From NCBI GenBank assembly GCA_900466745.1, contig UBNE01000005.1, forward strand, positions 1-64,000: DNA of 64,000 nt, written 5' to 3'. The translations under genes were made by a program, and so were the position numbers. The notes under the pieces are model-generated. The model did not search any database, had not been told where the DNA came from, and saw only the letters and a program-made list of their open reading frames with translations. How positions within the stretch are numbered: the first letter of the stretch is position 1; every line of letters begins with the position of its first letter. Of this stretch, positions 40,557 through 49,213 are shown piece by piece. Origin of the DNA: Hyphomicrobiales bacterium. GTDB taxonomy: Bacteria; Pseudomonadota; Alphaproteobacteria; Rhizobiales; Beijerinckiaceae.

Positions 40557-41360
40557 ATGGCCGACCGGCTGAAGGGCAAGATCGCCATCGTCTTCGGCGC
40601 GGGCTCCTCCGGACCGGGCTGGGGCAACGGCAAGGCCGCCGCTGTCGCCTATGCGCGCGAGGGGGCCGGCGTCGCCTGCATCGACCTCAACCGCGACGCC
40701 GCCGCCGAAACCGCCGCGATCATCGCCGGCGAAGGCGGCCGGGCGCTGGCGCTCGCCGCCGACGTCACCGAGCTCGCCTCGGTCGAGGCCTGCGTCGCCG
40801 AGACGGCACGGCATTTCGGCCGGCTCGACATCCTCCACAACAATGTCGGCGTCACCCATATGGGCGGGCCGGTCGAACTCTCGGAAGAGCAGTTCGAGGC
40901 CTCGCTCCAGCTCAATCTCGGCTCGGTCTATCGCTGCGCCAAGGCGGCGATCCCGGCGATGCTGAAGGGCGGCGGCGGCGCCATCGTCAACATCTCCTCG
41001 CTCGCGGCGATCCGCTGGACCGGCTATCCCTACTTCGCCTACTACGCCACCAAGGCGGCGGTGAACCAGGCGACGGTCGCGCTGGCGATGCAGTATGCGA
41101 GGGCCGGCATCCGCGCCAACTGCATCATGCCGGGGCTGATCGACACGCCGTTGATCTACAGGCAGATCTCCACGCAATACGCCTCGGTCGCGGAGATGGT
41201 CGCCGCCCGCAACGCGCTGGTGCCGCTCGGCCAGATGGGCACAGCCTGGGACATCGCCAACGCCGCCGTCTTCCTCGCCTCCGACGAGGCGAAGTTCATC
41301 ACCGGAATCTGCCTGCCGGTCGATGGCGGCCAGAGCTGCGCCACCGCGCCGCTCGGCTGA
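40557..41360 (+). CDS. SDR family oxidoreductase
   Basis: The 267-residue classical short-chain dehydrogenase/reductase has NAD(P) binding at IAIVFGAGSSGPGWGNGKAAAVAYAREGA (residues about 8-36); the glycine loop carries an inserted Pro-Gly-Trp-Gly-Asn stretch compared with TGxxxGIG. The catalytic set is NNVGVTHMGG near 97, Ser in NISSLAAI near 145, and Tyr-x3-Lys in YFAYYATKAA near 159. It lies between the TRAP genes and iolR. It may oxidise the transported compound or an inositol, but this is inference. Confidence 0.9.
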   Translation: MADRLKGKIAIVFGAGSSGPGWGNGKAAAVAYAREGAGVACIDLNRDAAAETAAIIAGEGGRALALAADVTELASVEACVAETARHFGRLDILHNNVGVTHMGGPVELSEEQFEASLQLNLGSVYRCAKAAIPAMLKGGGGAIVNISSLAAIRWTGYPYFAYYATKAAVNQATVALAMQYARAGIRANCIMPGLIDTPLIYRQISTQYASVAEMVAARNALVPLGQMGTAWDIANAAVFLASDEAKFITGICLPVDGGQSCATAPLG

Positions 41361-41532
41361 GCCCGGAACCATCTCCCGTCCTTCTCGGGCTCATCCTGAG
41401 GATCTTCCGCGAGGAACGCTGGAACCTCCCTCGAGCATCGACTGTTCATTCCCCGGCTGGAACGCTTGCTCCATTCCGGCTTCGCTGCCAGAAAGAACGG
41501 CGACGGGAATCCGCAAGGGGAACGGAGTTCGG

Positions 41533-42411
41533 ATGAGCGAGACGGCGACAGCGGACCTGCCGCGCGACTTCGACGGCCTGCGCGCGCTGATCCTCGGCCA
41601 GCGCGAGAGCCTGCCCAAGCGCATCGCCCAGATCGCCGCCTATGCGCTCGACAACCCCGACGAGATCGCCTTCGGCACCGCCGCCAGCATCGCGGTCTCG
41701 GCCGGCGTCCAGCCCTCGACGCTGATCCGCTTCGCCCAGCATCTCGGCTTCGACGGCTTCACCAGCCTGCAGGTCGTCTTCCGCGAGCGGCTGCGCGAGC
41801 GCAATTCCAGCTATGAGGAGCGGCTCAACACCTTGCGCGCCGATGAGGGCGCCGCCGGCAACCACCGCATCCTCGACGGCTTCCTCACCGCCTCGCGCAA
41901 ATCGCTCGACGTGATGAGCCGCAGCCTCGACGAGGGCACGCTCGACCGCGCCATCGCGCTGCTGGCCGGCGCCGAGACCCTCTATATCGTCGCCCGCCGC
42001 CGCTCCTATCCGGTCGCGAGCTATCTCGCCTATGCGCTGGGCAAGCTCGGCGTCCGCTACCAGCTCGTCGAGTCGGCGGCGGGGCTCGACCCGGAGATGA
42101 TCGCCTTCGCCACGCCGAAGGACGCCGTGCTGGTCGTCAGCTTCTCGCCCTATGCGCCGGCGACGGTGGAGGATGCCCGCGGCCTCGCCGAGCGCGGCGT
42201 GCCGCTCGTCGCCATCACCGACAGCGCCTTCTCGCCGCTCGCCAACGTCGCCAGGCTGTGGTTCGAGGTGGCGGAGGCCGATTTCGGCGGCTTCCGCACG
42301 CTGTCCTCGACGATGGCGCTGGCGATGGCGCTCGCCGTCGGCATCGGCGAGGCCCGCCGCGCCGGCGCCGGCAAAAGCGCGGGCAAGGGCAGGCGCCGCG
42401 GCCGCGCCTGA
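41533..42411 (+). CDS. iolR: RpiR family transcriptional regulator of inositol catabolism
   Basis: The 292-residue product has an RpiR winged-helix domain (LPKRIAQIAAYALDNPDEIAFGTAASIAVSAGVQPSTLIRFAQHLGFDGFTSLQ, about residues 28-81) and a SIS sugar-isomerase-type sensor domain (about 130-260; GAETLYIVARRRSYPVASYLAYALGKLG). It directly precedes iolC. In Sinorhizobium meliloti the RpiR protein IolR represses iol genes at GGAA-N6-TTCC sites, which are found just downstream here at 42433. The ATG at 41533 gives the family start; the longer frame overlaps the SDR gene. Confidence 0.9.
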   Translation: MSETATADLPRDFDGLRALILGQRESLPKRIAQIAAYALDNPDEIAFGTAASIAVSAGVQPSTLIRFAQHLGFDGFTSLQVVFRERLRERNSSYEERLNTLRADEGAAGNHRILDGFLTASRKSLDVMSRSLDEGTLDRAIALLAGAETLYIVARRRSYPVASYLAYALGKLGVRYQLVESAAGLDPEMIAFATPKDAVLVVSFSPYAPATVEDARGLAERGVPLVAITDSAFSPLANVARLWFEVAEADFGGFRTLSSTMALAMALAVGIGEARRAGAGKSAGKGRRRGRA

Positions 42412-42432
42412 AGCGGAGCGCGGGCCTGATTA

Positions 42433-42476
42433 GGAATATATATTCCGCGTTGACGAAATAATGGAATTATCATTTC
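42433..42476 (+). promoter_or_regulatory. Tandem IolR operators in the iolC promoter
   Basis: Site 1 is GGAATATATATTCC (42433-42446), a perfect palindrome that fits GGAA-N6-TTCC exactly. Site 2 is GGAATTATCATTTC (42463-42476), with one mismatch. The centres are 30 bases apart, about three helical turns, so dimers would sit on the same face. TTGACG (42450-42455), a good -35 hexamer, lies between them, and iolC starts 54 bases after site 2. Binding here would block the promoter. Confidence 0.8.
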
Positions 42477-42529
42477 ATACCGGCGACCAGGCCGTCCGGC
42501 CTGGCGTGCAGCGCAGCCGGGAGGATCAT

Positions 42530-44464
42530 ATGACGGGACCGCTCAGCGGATCGACGCAGGCGCTCGACGTCATCACCATCGGCCGCGCCTCGGTCGATCT
42601 CTACGGACAGCAGATCGGCTCGCGGCTGGAGGACGTCGCCTCCTTCGCCAAATCGGTCGGCGGCTGCCCGGCGAACATCGCCATCGGCACGGCGCGGCTC
42701 GGCCTGCGCTCGGCCCTTCTCACCCGCGTCGGCAACGAGCAGTTCGGCCGCTTCCTGCGCGAGCAGCTCGCCCGCGAGGGCGTCAATCTCGACGGGCTGA
42801 AGACCGATCCCGAACGGCTGACCGCGCTCGCCATTCTCTCGGTCGAGAGCGACACCTCCTTCCCGCTGCTGTTCTACCGCGAGAACTGCGCCGACATGGC
42901 TCTGGAAGAGGGCGACATCGACCCCGCCTTCCTCGCCAGGGCCCGCGCCCTGGTGGTCACCGGCACGCATTTCGCCCGGCCCGGGCCCGAGGCCGCCCAG
43001 CGCAAGGCGATGGCGCTGATGCGCCAGGCCGGCGGCAAGGTCGTGCTCGACATCGACTACCGCCCCAATCTCTGGGGGCTGGCCGGTCACGACGCCGGCG
43101 ACAACCGCTACATCGCCTCGCAGGCGGTCTCGGAGCGGATGAAGACGGTGCTGCCCGGCTGCGACCTGATCGTCGGCACGGAGGAGGAGGTGCTGATCGC
43201 CTCGGGCGAGAGCGAATTGCTGCCGGCCCTGAAGACGATCCGCGCGCTGACGCCCGCGACCATCGTGCTCAAGCGCGGCCCGATGGGCTGCATCGTCTAT
43301 GAGGGCGCCATCTCCGACGATCTGGAGGACGGCATCGTCGGCAAGGGCTTCCCGATCGAGGTCTACAACGTGCTGGGCGCGGGCGACGCCTTCATGTCCG
43401 GCTTCCTGCGCGGCTGGCTCGGCGGCGAAAGCCTCGCTACCGCCGCGACCTGGGCCAATGCCTGCGGCGCCTTCGCCGTCTCGCGCCTGCTCTGCTCGCC
43501 CGAAAGCCCGACCTTCGAGGAGCTGCAGTATTTCCTCGCGCATGGCAGCCCGCATCGCGCCCTGCGCAAGGACGAGGCCATCAACCACATCCACTGGGCC
43601 ACGACGCGCCGGCGCGACATCCCCTCGCTGATGGCGCTGGCCTGCGATCACCGCGCCCAGCTCGAAGAGCTGGCCGAGCGGCTCGGCGCCGACCCGGCCC
43701 GCATCCGCGGCTTCAAGGTGCTGGCGGTCAAGGCCGCCGCCCGCGTCGCCGATGGCCGGCCCGGCTACGGCATGCTGCTCGACGAGAAGCATGGTCGCGA
43801 GGCGATGTTCGAATTCGCCCGCCATCCCTTCACCTGGCTCGGCCGCCCGGTCGAGCGGCCGGGCTCGCGGCCCCTGCGCTTCGAGACCAGCCAGGATATC
43901 GGCTCGCTCCTGCCGGAATGGCCGGTCGATCACTGCATCAAGGCGCTCTGCTTCTACCACCCCGACGACCCCGCCGAGCTGAAGCGCGAGCAGCAGGAGA
44001 AGCTGCGCGGCCTGTTCGAGGCGGCGCGCAAGGTCGGGCGCGAATTGCTGGTCGAGATCATCGCCGGCAAGAACGGCCCGCTCGGCCCCGACACGGTCGC
44101 CCGCGCGCTGGAAGAGCTCTATGCGCTCGGCATCAGGCCCGATTGGTGGAAGCTGGAGCCGCAATCCTCTCCCGCCGCCTGGGCGGCGGTCGAGAAGACC
44201 ATCGCCAGGCACGATCCCTGGTGCCGCGGCGTGCTGCTGCTCGGGCTCGACGCCCCGGCCGAGGAGCTGGAGGCCGGCTTCGCCGCGACGGCGGGCGCCG
44301 CCATCGTCAAGGGTTTCGCCGTCGGCCGCACCATCTTCATGAACGCCGCCGAGGGCTGGCTTGCCGGCAAGCTCGACGACGAGGCGGCGATCGCCGACAT
44401 GGCCGGGCGCTTCGAGGCGCTGACCGGCCTCTGGCTCGCCACGCGCGGCCGCAAGGCGGCGTAG
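42530..44464 (+). CDS. iolC: 5-dehydro-2-deoxygluconokinase with C-terminal DUF2090 domain
   Basis: The 644-residue product joins a PfkB-type kinase (about residues 12-320) to a DUF2090 aldolase-like domain (about 330-640). The kinase, which phosphorylates 5-dehydro-2-deoxygluconate in inositol breakdown, shows SVGGCPANIAIGTARLG near 43 and YNVLGAGDAFMSGFLRGWL near 278. The second domain has PSLMALACDHRAQLEELAERLGADPARIRGFKVLAVKAA near 365 and looks like a TIM-barrel relative of the iol aldolase. The fusion is common in proteobacterial iol clusters. The ATG at 42530 follows GGGAGG; the frame upstream covers the operators. Confidence 0.95.
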   Translation: MTGPLSGSTQALDVITIGRASVDLYGQQIGSRLEDVASFAKSVGGCPANIAIGTARLGLRSALLTRVGNEQFGRFLREQLAREGVNLDGLKTDPERLTALAILSVESDTSFPLLFYRENCADMALEEGDIDPAFLARARALVVTGTHFARPGPEAAQRKAMALMRQAGGKVVLDIDYRPNLWGLAGHDAGDNRYIASQAVSERMKTVLPGCDLIVGTEEEVLIASGESELLPALKTIRALTPATIVLKRGPMGCIVYEGAISDDLEDGIVGKGFPIEVYNVLGAGDAFMSGFLRGWLGGESLATAATWANACGAFAVSRLLCSPESPTFEELQYFLAHGSPHRALRKDEAINHIHWATTRRRDIPSLMALACDHRAQLEELAERLGADPARIRGFKVLAVKAAARVADGRPGYGMLLDEKHGREAMFEFARHPFTWLGRPVERPGSRPLRFETSQDIGSLLPEWPVDHCIKALCFYHPDDPAELKREQQEKLRGLFEAARKVGRELLVEIIAGKNGPLGPDTVARALEELYALGIRPDWWKLEPQSSPAAWAAVEKTIARHDPWCRGVLLLGLDAPAEELEAGFAATAGAAIVKGFAVGRTIFMNAAEGWLAGKLDDEAAIADMAGRFEALTGLWLATRGRKAA

Positions 44465-44493
44465 GAGTGTTCGGCCGGGAACCACCTCTGTCT

Positions 44494-44529
44494 TTCCGGG
44501 GGCGCCGCAGGCGCGAACCCGGAATGACA
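44494..44529. repeat. Short family C-like element
   Basis: TTCCGGGGGCGCC and GGCGCGAACCCGGAATGACA form an imperfect hairpin between iolC and iolD. The TTCCGGGG / CCCGGAATGAC ends match family C at 9567 and 12107, without the long middle part. Confidence 0.55.
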
Positions 44530-44591
44530 AGCGCCTCGGTGCACGCGCCCGTGATGACATCGTCACTTGTTGCAAAGAGTCGGAAGCCGAC

Positions 44592-46442
44592 ATGACCCGC
44601 ACCATCCGCCTCACCATGGCGCAGGCGCTGACGCGCTACCTCGCCGCGCAGATGACCGAGATCGACGGGGAGCGCCTGCCGATCTTCGGCGGCGTCTGGG
44701 CGATCTTCGGCCATGGCAACGTCGCCGGCCTCGGCGAGGCGCTCTGGCAGGAGCGCGCGCGCCTGCCGACCTTCCGCGCCCATAACGAGCAGGCCATGGC
44801 GCACGCCGCCATCGCCTATGCCAAGGCCAACATGCGCCGCCGCTTCATGGCCGCGACCACCTCGATCGGCCCCGGCGCGACGAACCTCGTCACCGCCGCC
44901 GCGCTCGCCCATGTCAACCGCCTGCCGGTGCTGCTGCTGCCGGGCGACGTCTTCGCCGGCCGCATCCCCGACCCGGTCCTCCAGCAGGTCGAGGATTTCG
45001 GCGACGGCACCGTCTCGGCCAATGACTGCTTCCGCCCCGTCTCGCGCTATTTCGACCGCATCACCCGGCCCGAGCAGATCGTTCCCGCGCTGGCCCGCGC
45101 CATGCAGGTGCTGACCGACCCGGCCGAATGCGGGCCGGTGACGCTCGCCCTCTGCCAGGACGTGCAGGCCGAGGCCTATGACTACCCGGAGAGCTTCTTC
45201 GCCGAGCGCCTCTGGACGCCGCGCCGGCCCCGCCCCGACCGCGACGAGCTGAAAGCCGCGGCCGCGGCGCTGAAAACCGCGAAAAAGCCGCTGATCGTCG
45301 CCGGCGGCGGCGTGCTCTATTCCGGCGCGAGCGAGGAACTGGCCCGCTTCTCGCAAGCGACCGGCGTACCCGTCTGCGAGACGCAAGGCGGCAAGTCCGC
45401 CCTGCCCGACGACGCCGCGCTCAACATGGCCGCGGTCGGCGTCACCGGCACGGAAGCCGCCAACCGCCTCGCCGCCGAGGCCGATCTCGTCCTCGCGGTC
45501 GGCACGCGGCTCCAGGACTTCACCACCGGCTCCTGGGCCCTGTTCGGAGCGCAGGAGAAGACGATCGTCGGCCTCAACGTCCAGCCTTTCGACGCCGGCA
45601 AGCACCGCGCCCTCCCCCTCGTCGCGGATGCCCGCGAAGGCCTGACGGAGCTGGCGCAGGCCATCGGCGGCTGGAAGGCGCCCGAGAGCTGGACCGCGAA
45701 CGCCAAAGCCGGCAAGGCCGAATGGCGCGGGCAGGCAGACAAGGCGACCGCCGCCGGCAACGCCGCCCTGCCCTCGGACGCGCAGGTCATCGGCGCGGTC
45801 CAACGGGCCCTCGGCGCGGATGTCGTCCTGCTCCATGCCGCCGGCGGGCTGCCCGGCGAATTGCACAAGCTCTGGCGGGCCGGTTCGCCCGGCTCCTACC
45901 ATGCCGAATACGGCTATTCCTGCATGGGCTACGAGATCGCCGGCGGGCTCGGCGCCAAGATGGCGCGGCCTGACAAGGAGGTCGTCGTCATGGTCGGCGA
46001 CGGCTCCTATCTCATGCTCAATTCCGAGATCGCGACCTCGGTGATGCTGGGGCTGAAGCTCACCATCGTCCTGCTCGACAATCGCGGCTTCGGCTGCATC
46101 AACCGCCTCCAGAACGCGACCGGGGGCGAGAGCTTCAACAACCTGCTCAAGGACGCGCGGCACGAGACGCTGCCGGAGATCGACTTCGTCCGGCATGCCG
46201 CCAGCATGGGGGCGATCGCGGTCAAGGCAGCCTCCATCGCCGAGCTCGAAACCGCGCTGGCGCAGGCCAAGGCCAACAGCCGCACCACGGTCGTCGTCAT
46301 CGACACCGACCCGCTGGCCTCGACCGGCGCCGGCGGCGCCTGGTGGGATGTCGCGGTGCCGGAGGTCAGCGCGCGCGCCGAGGTCCGCACGGCGCGGGCG
46401 CATTACGACGAACGCCGCAAGCAGCAGCGCATCGGTGAGTAG
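44592..46442 (+). CDS. iolD: 3D-(3,5/4)-trihydroxycyclohexane-1,2-dione hydrolase
   Basis: The 616-residue thiamine-diphosphate enzyme opens the ring of the diketo-inositol to 5-deoxyglucuronate. It has the three ThDP-enzyme domains: the catalytic Glu region near RLPTFRAHNEQAMAHAAIAYAKA (about residues 57-80) and SIGPGATNLVTAAALAHVNRLPVLLLPGD at about 92-120. The C-terminal cofactor motif MVGDGSYLMLNSEIATSVMLGLKLTIVLLDNRGFGCINRLQ is at about 467-507. Full length for the family. It lies 127 bases after iolC with a family C-like repeat in the gap, so co-transcription is likely but may be attenuated. Confidence 0.96.
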   Translation: MTRTIRLTMAQALTRYLAAQMTEIDGERLPIFGGVWAIFGHGNVAGLGEALWQERARLPTFRAHNEQAMAHAAIAYAKANMRRRFMAATTSIGPGATNLVTAAALAHVNRLPVLLLPGDVFAGRIPDPVLQQVEDFGDGTVSANDCFRPVSRYFDRITRPEQIVPALARAMQVLTDPAECGPVTLALCQDVQAEAYDYPESFFAERLWTPRRPRPDRDELKAAAAALKTAKKPLIVAGGGVLYSGASEELARFSQATGVPVCETQGGKSALPDDAALNMAAVGVTGTEAANRLAAEADLVLAVGTRLQDFTTGSWALFGAQEKTIVGLNVQPFDAGKHRALPLVADAREGLTELAQAIGGWKAPESWTANAKAGKAEWRGQADKATAAGNAALPSDAQVIGAVQRALGADVVLLHAAGGLPGELHKLWRAGSPGSYHAEYGYSCMGYEIAGGLGAKMARPDKEVVVMVGDGSYLMLNSEIATSVMLGLKLTIVLLDNRGFGCINRLQNATGGESFNNLLKDARHETLPEIDFVRHAASMGAIAVKAASIAELETALAQAKANSRTTVVVIDTDPLASTGAGGAWWDVAVPEVSARAEVRTARAHYDERRKQQRIGE

Positions 46443-46450
46443 AAGCATGA

Positions 46451-46541
46451 CCGTCATGGCGAGGAGCGCAGCCACGAAGCCATCCAGGGGCGGCGGAGCG
46501 CCAAGTCCTCCCGGATGGCTTCGCCACGCGGGCAATGACGG
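46451..46541. repeat. Palindromic intergenic element, family B, copy 2
   Basis: CCGTCATGGCGAGGAGCGCAGCCACGAAGCCATCC on the left and GGATGGCTTCGCCACGCGGGCAATGACGG on the right form imperfect inverse halves. The layout is that of 6982-7073. It lies between iolD and iolE inside the operon. Confidence 0.85.
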
Positions 46542-46568
46542 CAGAGACCATCATCAGGAAAGATTCAT

Positions 46569-47453
46569 ATGATCCGCATCGGCGCAAACCCCATCGGCTG
46601 GTCGAATGACGACATGCTGGAGATCGGCGGCGACATCCCGCTCGAGACCTGCCTGAAGGAGGCCCGCGAAGCCGGCTTCACCGGCATGGAGCTCGGCAAC
46701 AAGTTCCCGCGCGAGGCGGCGCGGCTGAAGCCGATCCTCGACGCCCATGGCCACGCCCTGGTCTCGGGCTGGTACTCGACGGAACTGCTGGTCCGCGACG
46801 TCGCCGCCGAGATGGCGGCCGTGAAGGCCCATGCGACGCTGCTGCGCGAGATGGGCTGCACGGTGCTGATCGCGGCCGAGACCTCGAACGCGATCCATTC
46901 AGACATCACGAAGCCGCTCTCGGCGCGGCCCGTCCTGCCCAAGGCGCAATGGGACGATTTCGGCTCGCGCTACACCAGTTTCGCCGAGGCGGTGCAGGCC
47001 GAACACGGCCTGCAGCTCGTCTATCACCACCATATGGGCACGGTGGTGCAGACCGAGGCCGAGATCGACCGCTTCATGGGCGTCACCGGCGCGGCCGTCG
47101 GCCTGCTGCTCGACACCGGCCACGCCACCTGGGGCGGCGGCGACCCCGCCCGCATCGCCCGCCACTGGAAGGCGCGCATCCATCACATCCATTGCAAGGA
47201 CATCCGCGAGGCGGTGATGTGGCGCTCCAACCGCGAGGACTGGTCCTTCCTCGAATCCGTCCTCGCCGGCGTCTACACCGTGCCCGGCGACGGGCTGATC
47301 GACTATGTCCGCGTGCTGAAGGAATTGCAGGGCTATTCCGGCTGGATCGTGGTCGAGGCCGAGCAGGATCCGAAGAAGGCGGAACCGGCGGCCTATGCCA
47401 GGCTCGGCCATGCCAATCTCAGCCGCTTCGTCAAGGAAGCGGGATTGGCCTGA
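46569..47453 (+). CDS. iolE: Myo-inosose-2 dehydratase
   Basis: The 294-residue TIM-barrel protein of the AP-endonuclease-2 fold dehydrates scyllo-inosose to the trione substrate of IolD. The start MIRIGANPIGWSNDDMLEIGGDIPLETCLKEAREAGFTGMELGNKFP is the family N-terminus, followed by LVYHHHMGTVVQTEAEIDRFM near residue 154, LLLDTGHATWGGGDP near 178, IHHIHCKDIR near 203, and IVVEAEQDP near 261, which hold the metal ligands. Length is typical. Confidence 0.96.
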   Translation: MIRIGANPIGWSNDDMLEIGGDIPLETCLKEAREAGFTGMELGNKFPREAARLKPILDAHGHALVSGWYSTELLVRDVAAEMAAVKAHATLLREMGCTVLIAAETSNAIHSDITKPLSARPVLPKAQWDDFGSRYTSFAEAVQAEHGLQLVYHHHMGTVVQTEAEIDRFMGVTGAAVGLLLDTGHATWGGGDPARIARHWKARIHHIHCKDIREAVMWRSNREDWSFLESVLAGVYTVPGDGLIDYVRVLKELQGYSGWIVVEAEQDPKKAEPAAYARLGHANLSRFVKEAGLA

Positions 47454-47589
47454 ACGACCCACGCCGCTTTTCTCGGGCGAAGCCGGGCGCAGGCCCGGGA
47501 ATCGCGGCCAGGAAAGGCGCAACACCCCTTCGGCGGGAGATGCTCGGGCCGGCCCGCGCATGACCTGCCCAACGCATAGGAAACAGCCG

Positions 47590-48387
47590 ATGTCCCACCT
47601 CAAGGTCAGACCCACCGGCACGCATGGCCGCGTCACCCATGTCACCCCCGAAAGCGCCGGCTGGACCTATGTCGGCTTCGACCTGCACCGCCTGAAGCCG
47701 GGCGAGACGGTCTCGGCGGCGACGGGCGGCCGCGAGGCCTGCCTCGTCTTCGTCACCGGCAAGGGCAGGGTCGCGGCCGGCGGCACGGAGCTCGGCGAGC
47801 TCGGCGGGCGCATGAGCCCCTTCGACGGCAAGCCCTGGTCGGTCTATGTCCCGCAGGGCACGGACTGGTCCGTCGCCGCCGCCACCGATCTCGAGCTCGC
47901 GGTCTGCACCGCGCCGGGGCTCGGCGGCGGGCTGCCGGTCCGCGTCATCGGCCCCGACGATCTCGGCCAGGAGGTGCGCGGCAAGGGCGCCAACACCCGC
48001 CACGTCACCAATATCCTGCCCGAGACCGAGCCGGCCGATTCGCTGCTCGTGGTCGAGGTCGTCACCCCCGCCGGCAACACCTCCAGCTATCCGCCGCACA
48101 AGCACGACCGGGACGACCTGCCGCGCGAATCCCAACTGGAGGAGACCTATTACCACCGCCTGAACCCGCCGCAGGGCTTCGGCTTCCAGCGGGTCTATAC
48201 TGACGACCGCAGCCTCGACGAGGCGATGGCGATCGAGGATGGCGACGTCGTGCTGGTGCCGAAGGGCTACCATCCCTGCGCCACCTGCCATGGCTACGAC
48301 CTGTATTATCTCAACGTCATGGCCGGCCCGAAGCGGATCTGGAAATTCCACAACGCCGCCGAGCACGAATGGCTGCTGAAGGGCTGA
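47590..48387 (+). CDS. iolB: 5-deoxy-glucuronate isomerase
   Basis: The 265-residue bicupin isomerises 5-deoxyglucuronate to 5-dehydro-2-deoxygluconate, the substrate of IolC. The C-terminal cupin has the metal-binding set YPPHKHDRDDLPRESQLEETYYHRLNPPQGFGFQRVYTDD near residue 170-210, and VLVPKGYHPCATCHGYDLYYLNVMAGPKRIWKFHNAAEHEWL closes the protein. With iolC, iolD and iolE it gives the core of the inositol pathway; iolG and iolA must be elsewhere. A run of palindromic repeats follows. Confidence 0.96.
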   Translation: MSHLKVRPTGTHGRVTHVTPESAGWTYVGFDLHRLKPGETVSAATGGREACLVFVTGKGRVAAGGTELGELGGRMSPFDGKPWSVYVPQGTDWSVAAATDLELAVCTAPGLGGGLPVRVIGPDDLGQEVRGKGANTRHVTNILPETEPADSLLVVEVVTPAGNTSSYPPHKHDRDDLPRESQLEETYYHRLNPPQGFGFQRVYTDDRSLDEAMAIEDGDVVLVPKGYHPCATCHGYDLYYLNVMAGPKRIWKFHNAAEHEWLLKG

Positions 48388-48447
48388 GCGGAGCGGACAA
48401 CTCCTTCGAACGCAGGACGCGCCGATGGCGACTTGCCGGTTCCATCA

Positions 48448-48478
48448 CCCATGCGCGGCCCGGGAGGGCGCGCATGGG
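48448..48478 (+). terminator. Hairpin after iolB
   Basis: CCCATGCGCG (48448-48457) and CGCGCATGGG (48469-48478) are exact 10-bp arms around GCCCGGGAGGG. No T-tract follows. It may stop or stabilise the iol transcript. Confidence 0.5.
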
Positions 48479-48509
48479 AGGGAGCCCGCAGCGTGCCCGG
48501 CGATCGAGA

Positions 48510-48555
48510 GCATCGGCCCGAAAAGCGGAACGCGGTTTTCGGGAAAAGCCGATGC
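48510..48555. repeat. Nested palindrome, family E, copy 2
   Basis: Outer arms GCATCGGC (48510-48517) and GCCGATGC (48548-48555) enclose CCGAAAA and TTTTCGG. It corresponds to the element at 18464-18509 in inverted orientation. Confidence 0.8.
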
Positions 48556-48566
48556 AAAATCAAAGA

Positions 48567-48611
48567 GCTAGCGTATCGGACTGAACACGATATTCAGTCC
48601 GATACGCTAGC
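48567..48611. repeat. 19-bp perfect inverted repeat overlapping a stop codon
   Basis: GCTAGCGTATCGGACTGAA (48567-48585) and its exact inverse (48593-48611) flank CACGATA. The right arm covers the TAG stop (48607-48609) of the minus-strand lipoprotein. Its structure could serve as the terminator of that gene, or mark the edge of a dispersed element together with the adjacent family E palindrome. Confidence 0.9.
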
Positions 48612-48927
48612 CCGGATTGCACTTGTAGACGGTGCCGGTGGTCTTGCCGCCGGCCCATTTGATGTCGGCGATGTCCGAGAAGACATGGGTGCCGCCCATC
48701 TCGGCGCCGCGGATTTTGAGCCGCGTCAGCGTCATCTCGCGATTCTTGTCGAGGGGCAGGATCGCGCCATAGCCGGAAGCGCCGTCGATCTCGCCCAGCT
48801 TCTGGCAGTTCTCGACGACGCCCTGCGTATTGGTCACCACGACGATGCTGCTGCGCGAGGTCTGGTAGGCGCAGGCGCCGAGCAGGAGCGCGGGAAGAAG
48901 AATCGGGAAACGCGGCTTGATCTTCAC
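48607..48927 (-). CDS. Small DUF4156-like lipoprotein
   Basis: The 106-residue product has a lipoprotein signal (PRFPILLPALLLGAC, lipobox LGAC) and a compact mature domain with VVVTNTQGVVENCQKLGEIDGASGYG and LKIRGAEMGGTHVFSDIADIKWAGGKTTGTVYKC. Two Cys (in VENCQ and YKCNPG) may form a disulfide. The overall pattern resembles DUF4156 lipoproteins, such as those of the enterobacterial RcsF-like type; the function is unknown. I use the GTG at 48927, since it gives a proper signal peptide; the long open frame upstream does not. Confidence 0.75.
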   Translation of the reverse strand: MKIKPRFPILLPALLLGACAYQTSRSSIVVVTNTQGVVENCQKLGEIDGASGYGAILPLDKNREMTLTRLKIRGAEMGGTHVFSDIADIKWAGGKTTGTVYKCNPG

Positions 48928-49148
48928 CGGAAGGTCTCTCTGGGGGGCATCGAACACATGTTCCGCCGCTTTCGCACAAATGCAAGCCCGCACACAAATG
49001 CCGGCCCGGCGCCGCGGGCGAAGCTCCGGCATCGCTCCGGCCGCGACATCCGGGCCGGAGCGGCCCGGCCCCGTCCCGTCGCGCCGGCGATCCGCAACAA
49101 TTGCCGAAAAACAGCCGTGTGAACTTAACTCAACCGCCACGCTCATTC

Positions 49149-49177
49149 TTGACCTGCCCACACGGCTGCTTTTAAGT
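49149..49177 (+). promoter_or_regulatory. Probable sigma-70 promoter of the lipoprotein gene
   Basis: TTGACC (49149-49154), a 16-17 base spacer and TTTAAG/TTAAGT (49171-49177) fit a housekeeping promoter. The inferred start lies about 30 bases before the ATG at 49214. Confidence 0.55.
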
Positions 49178-49213
49178 CCGGGCAGGCCAATGGGAGGCTG
49201 CAAAGGAACCAAT

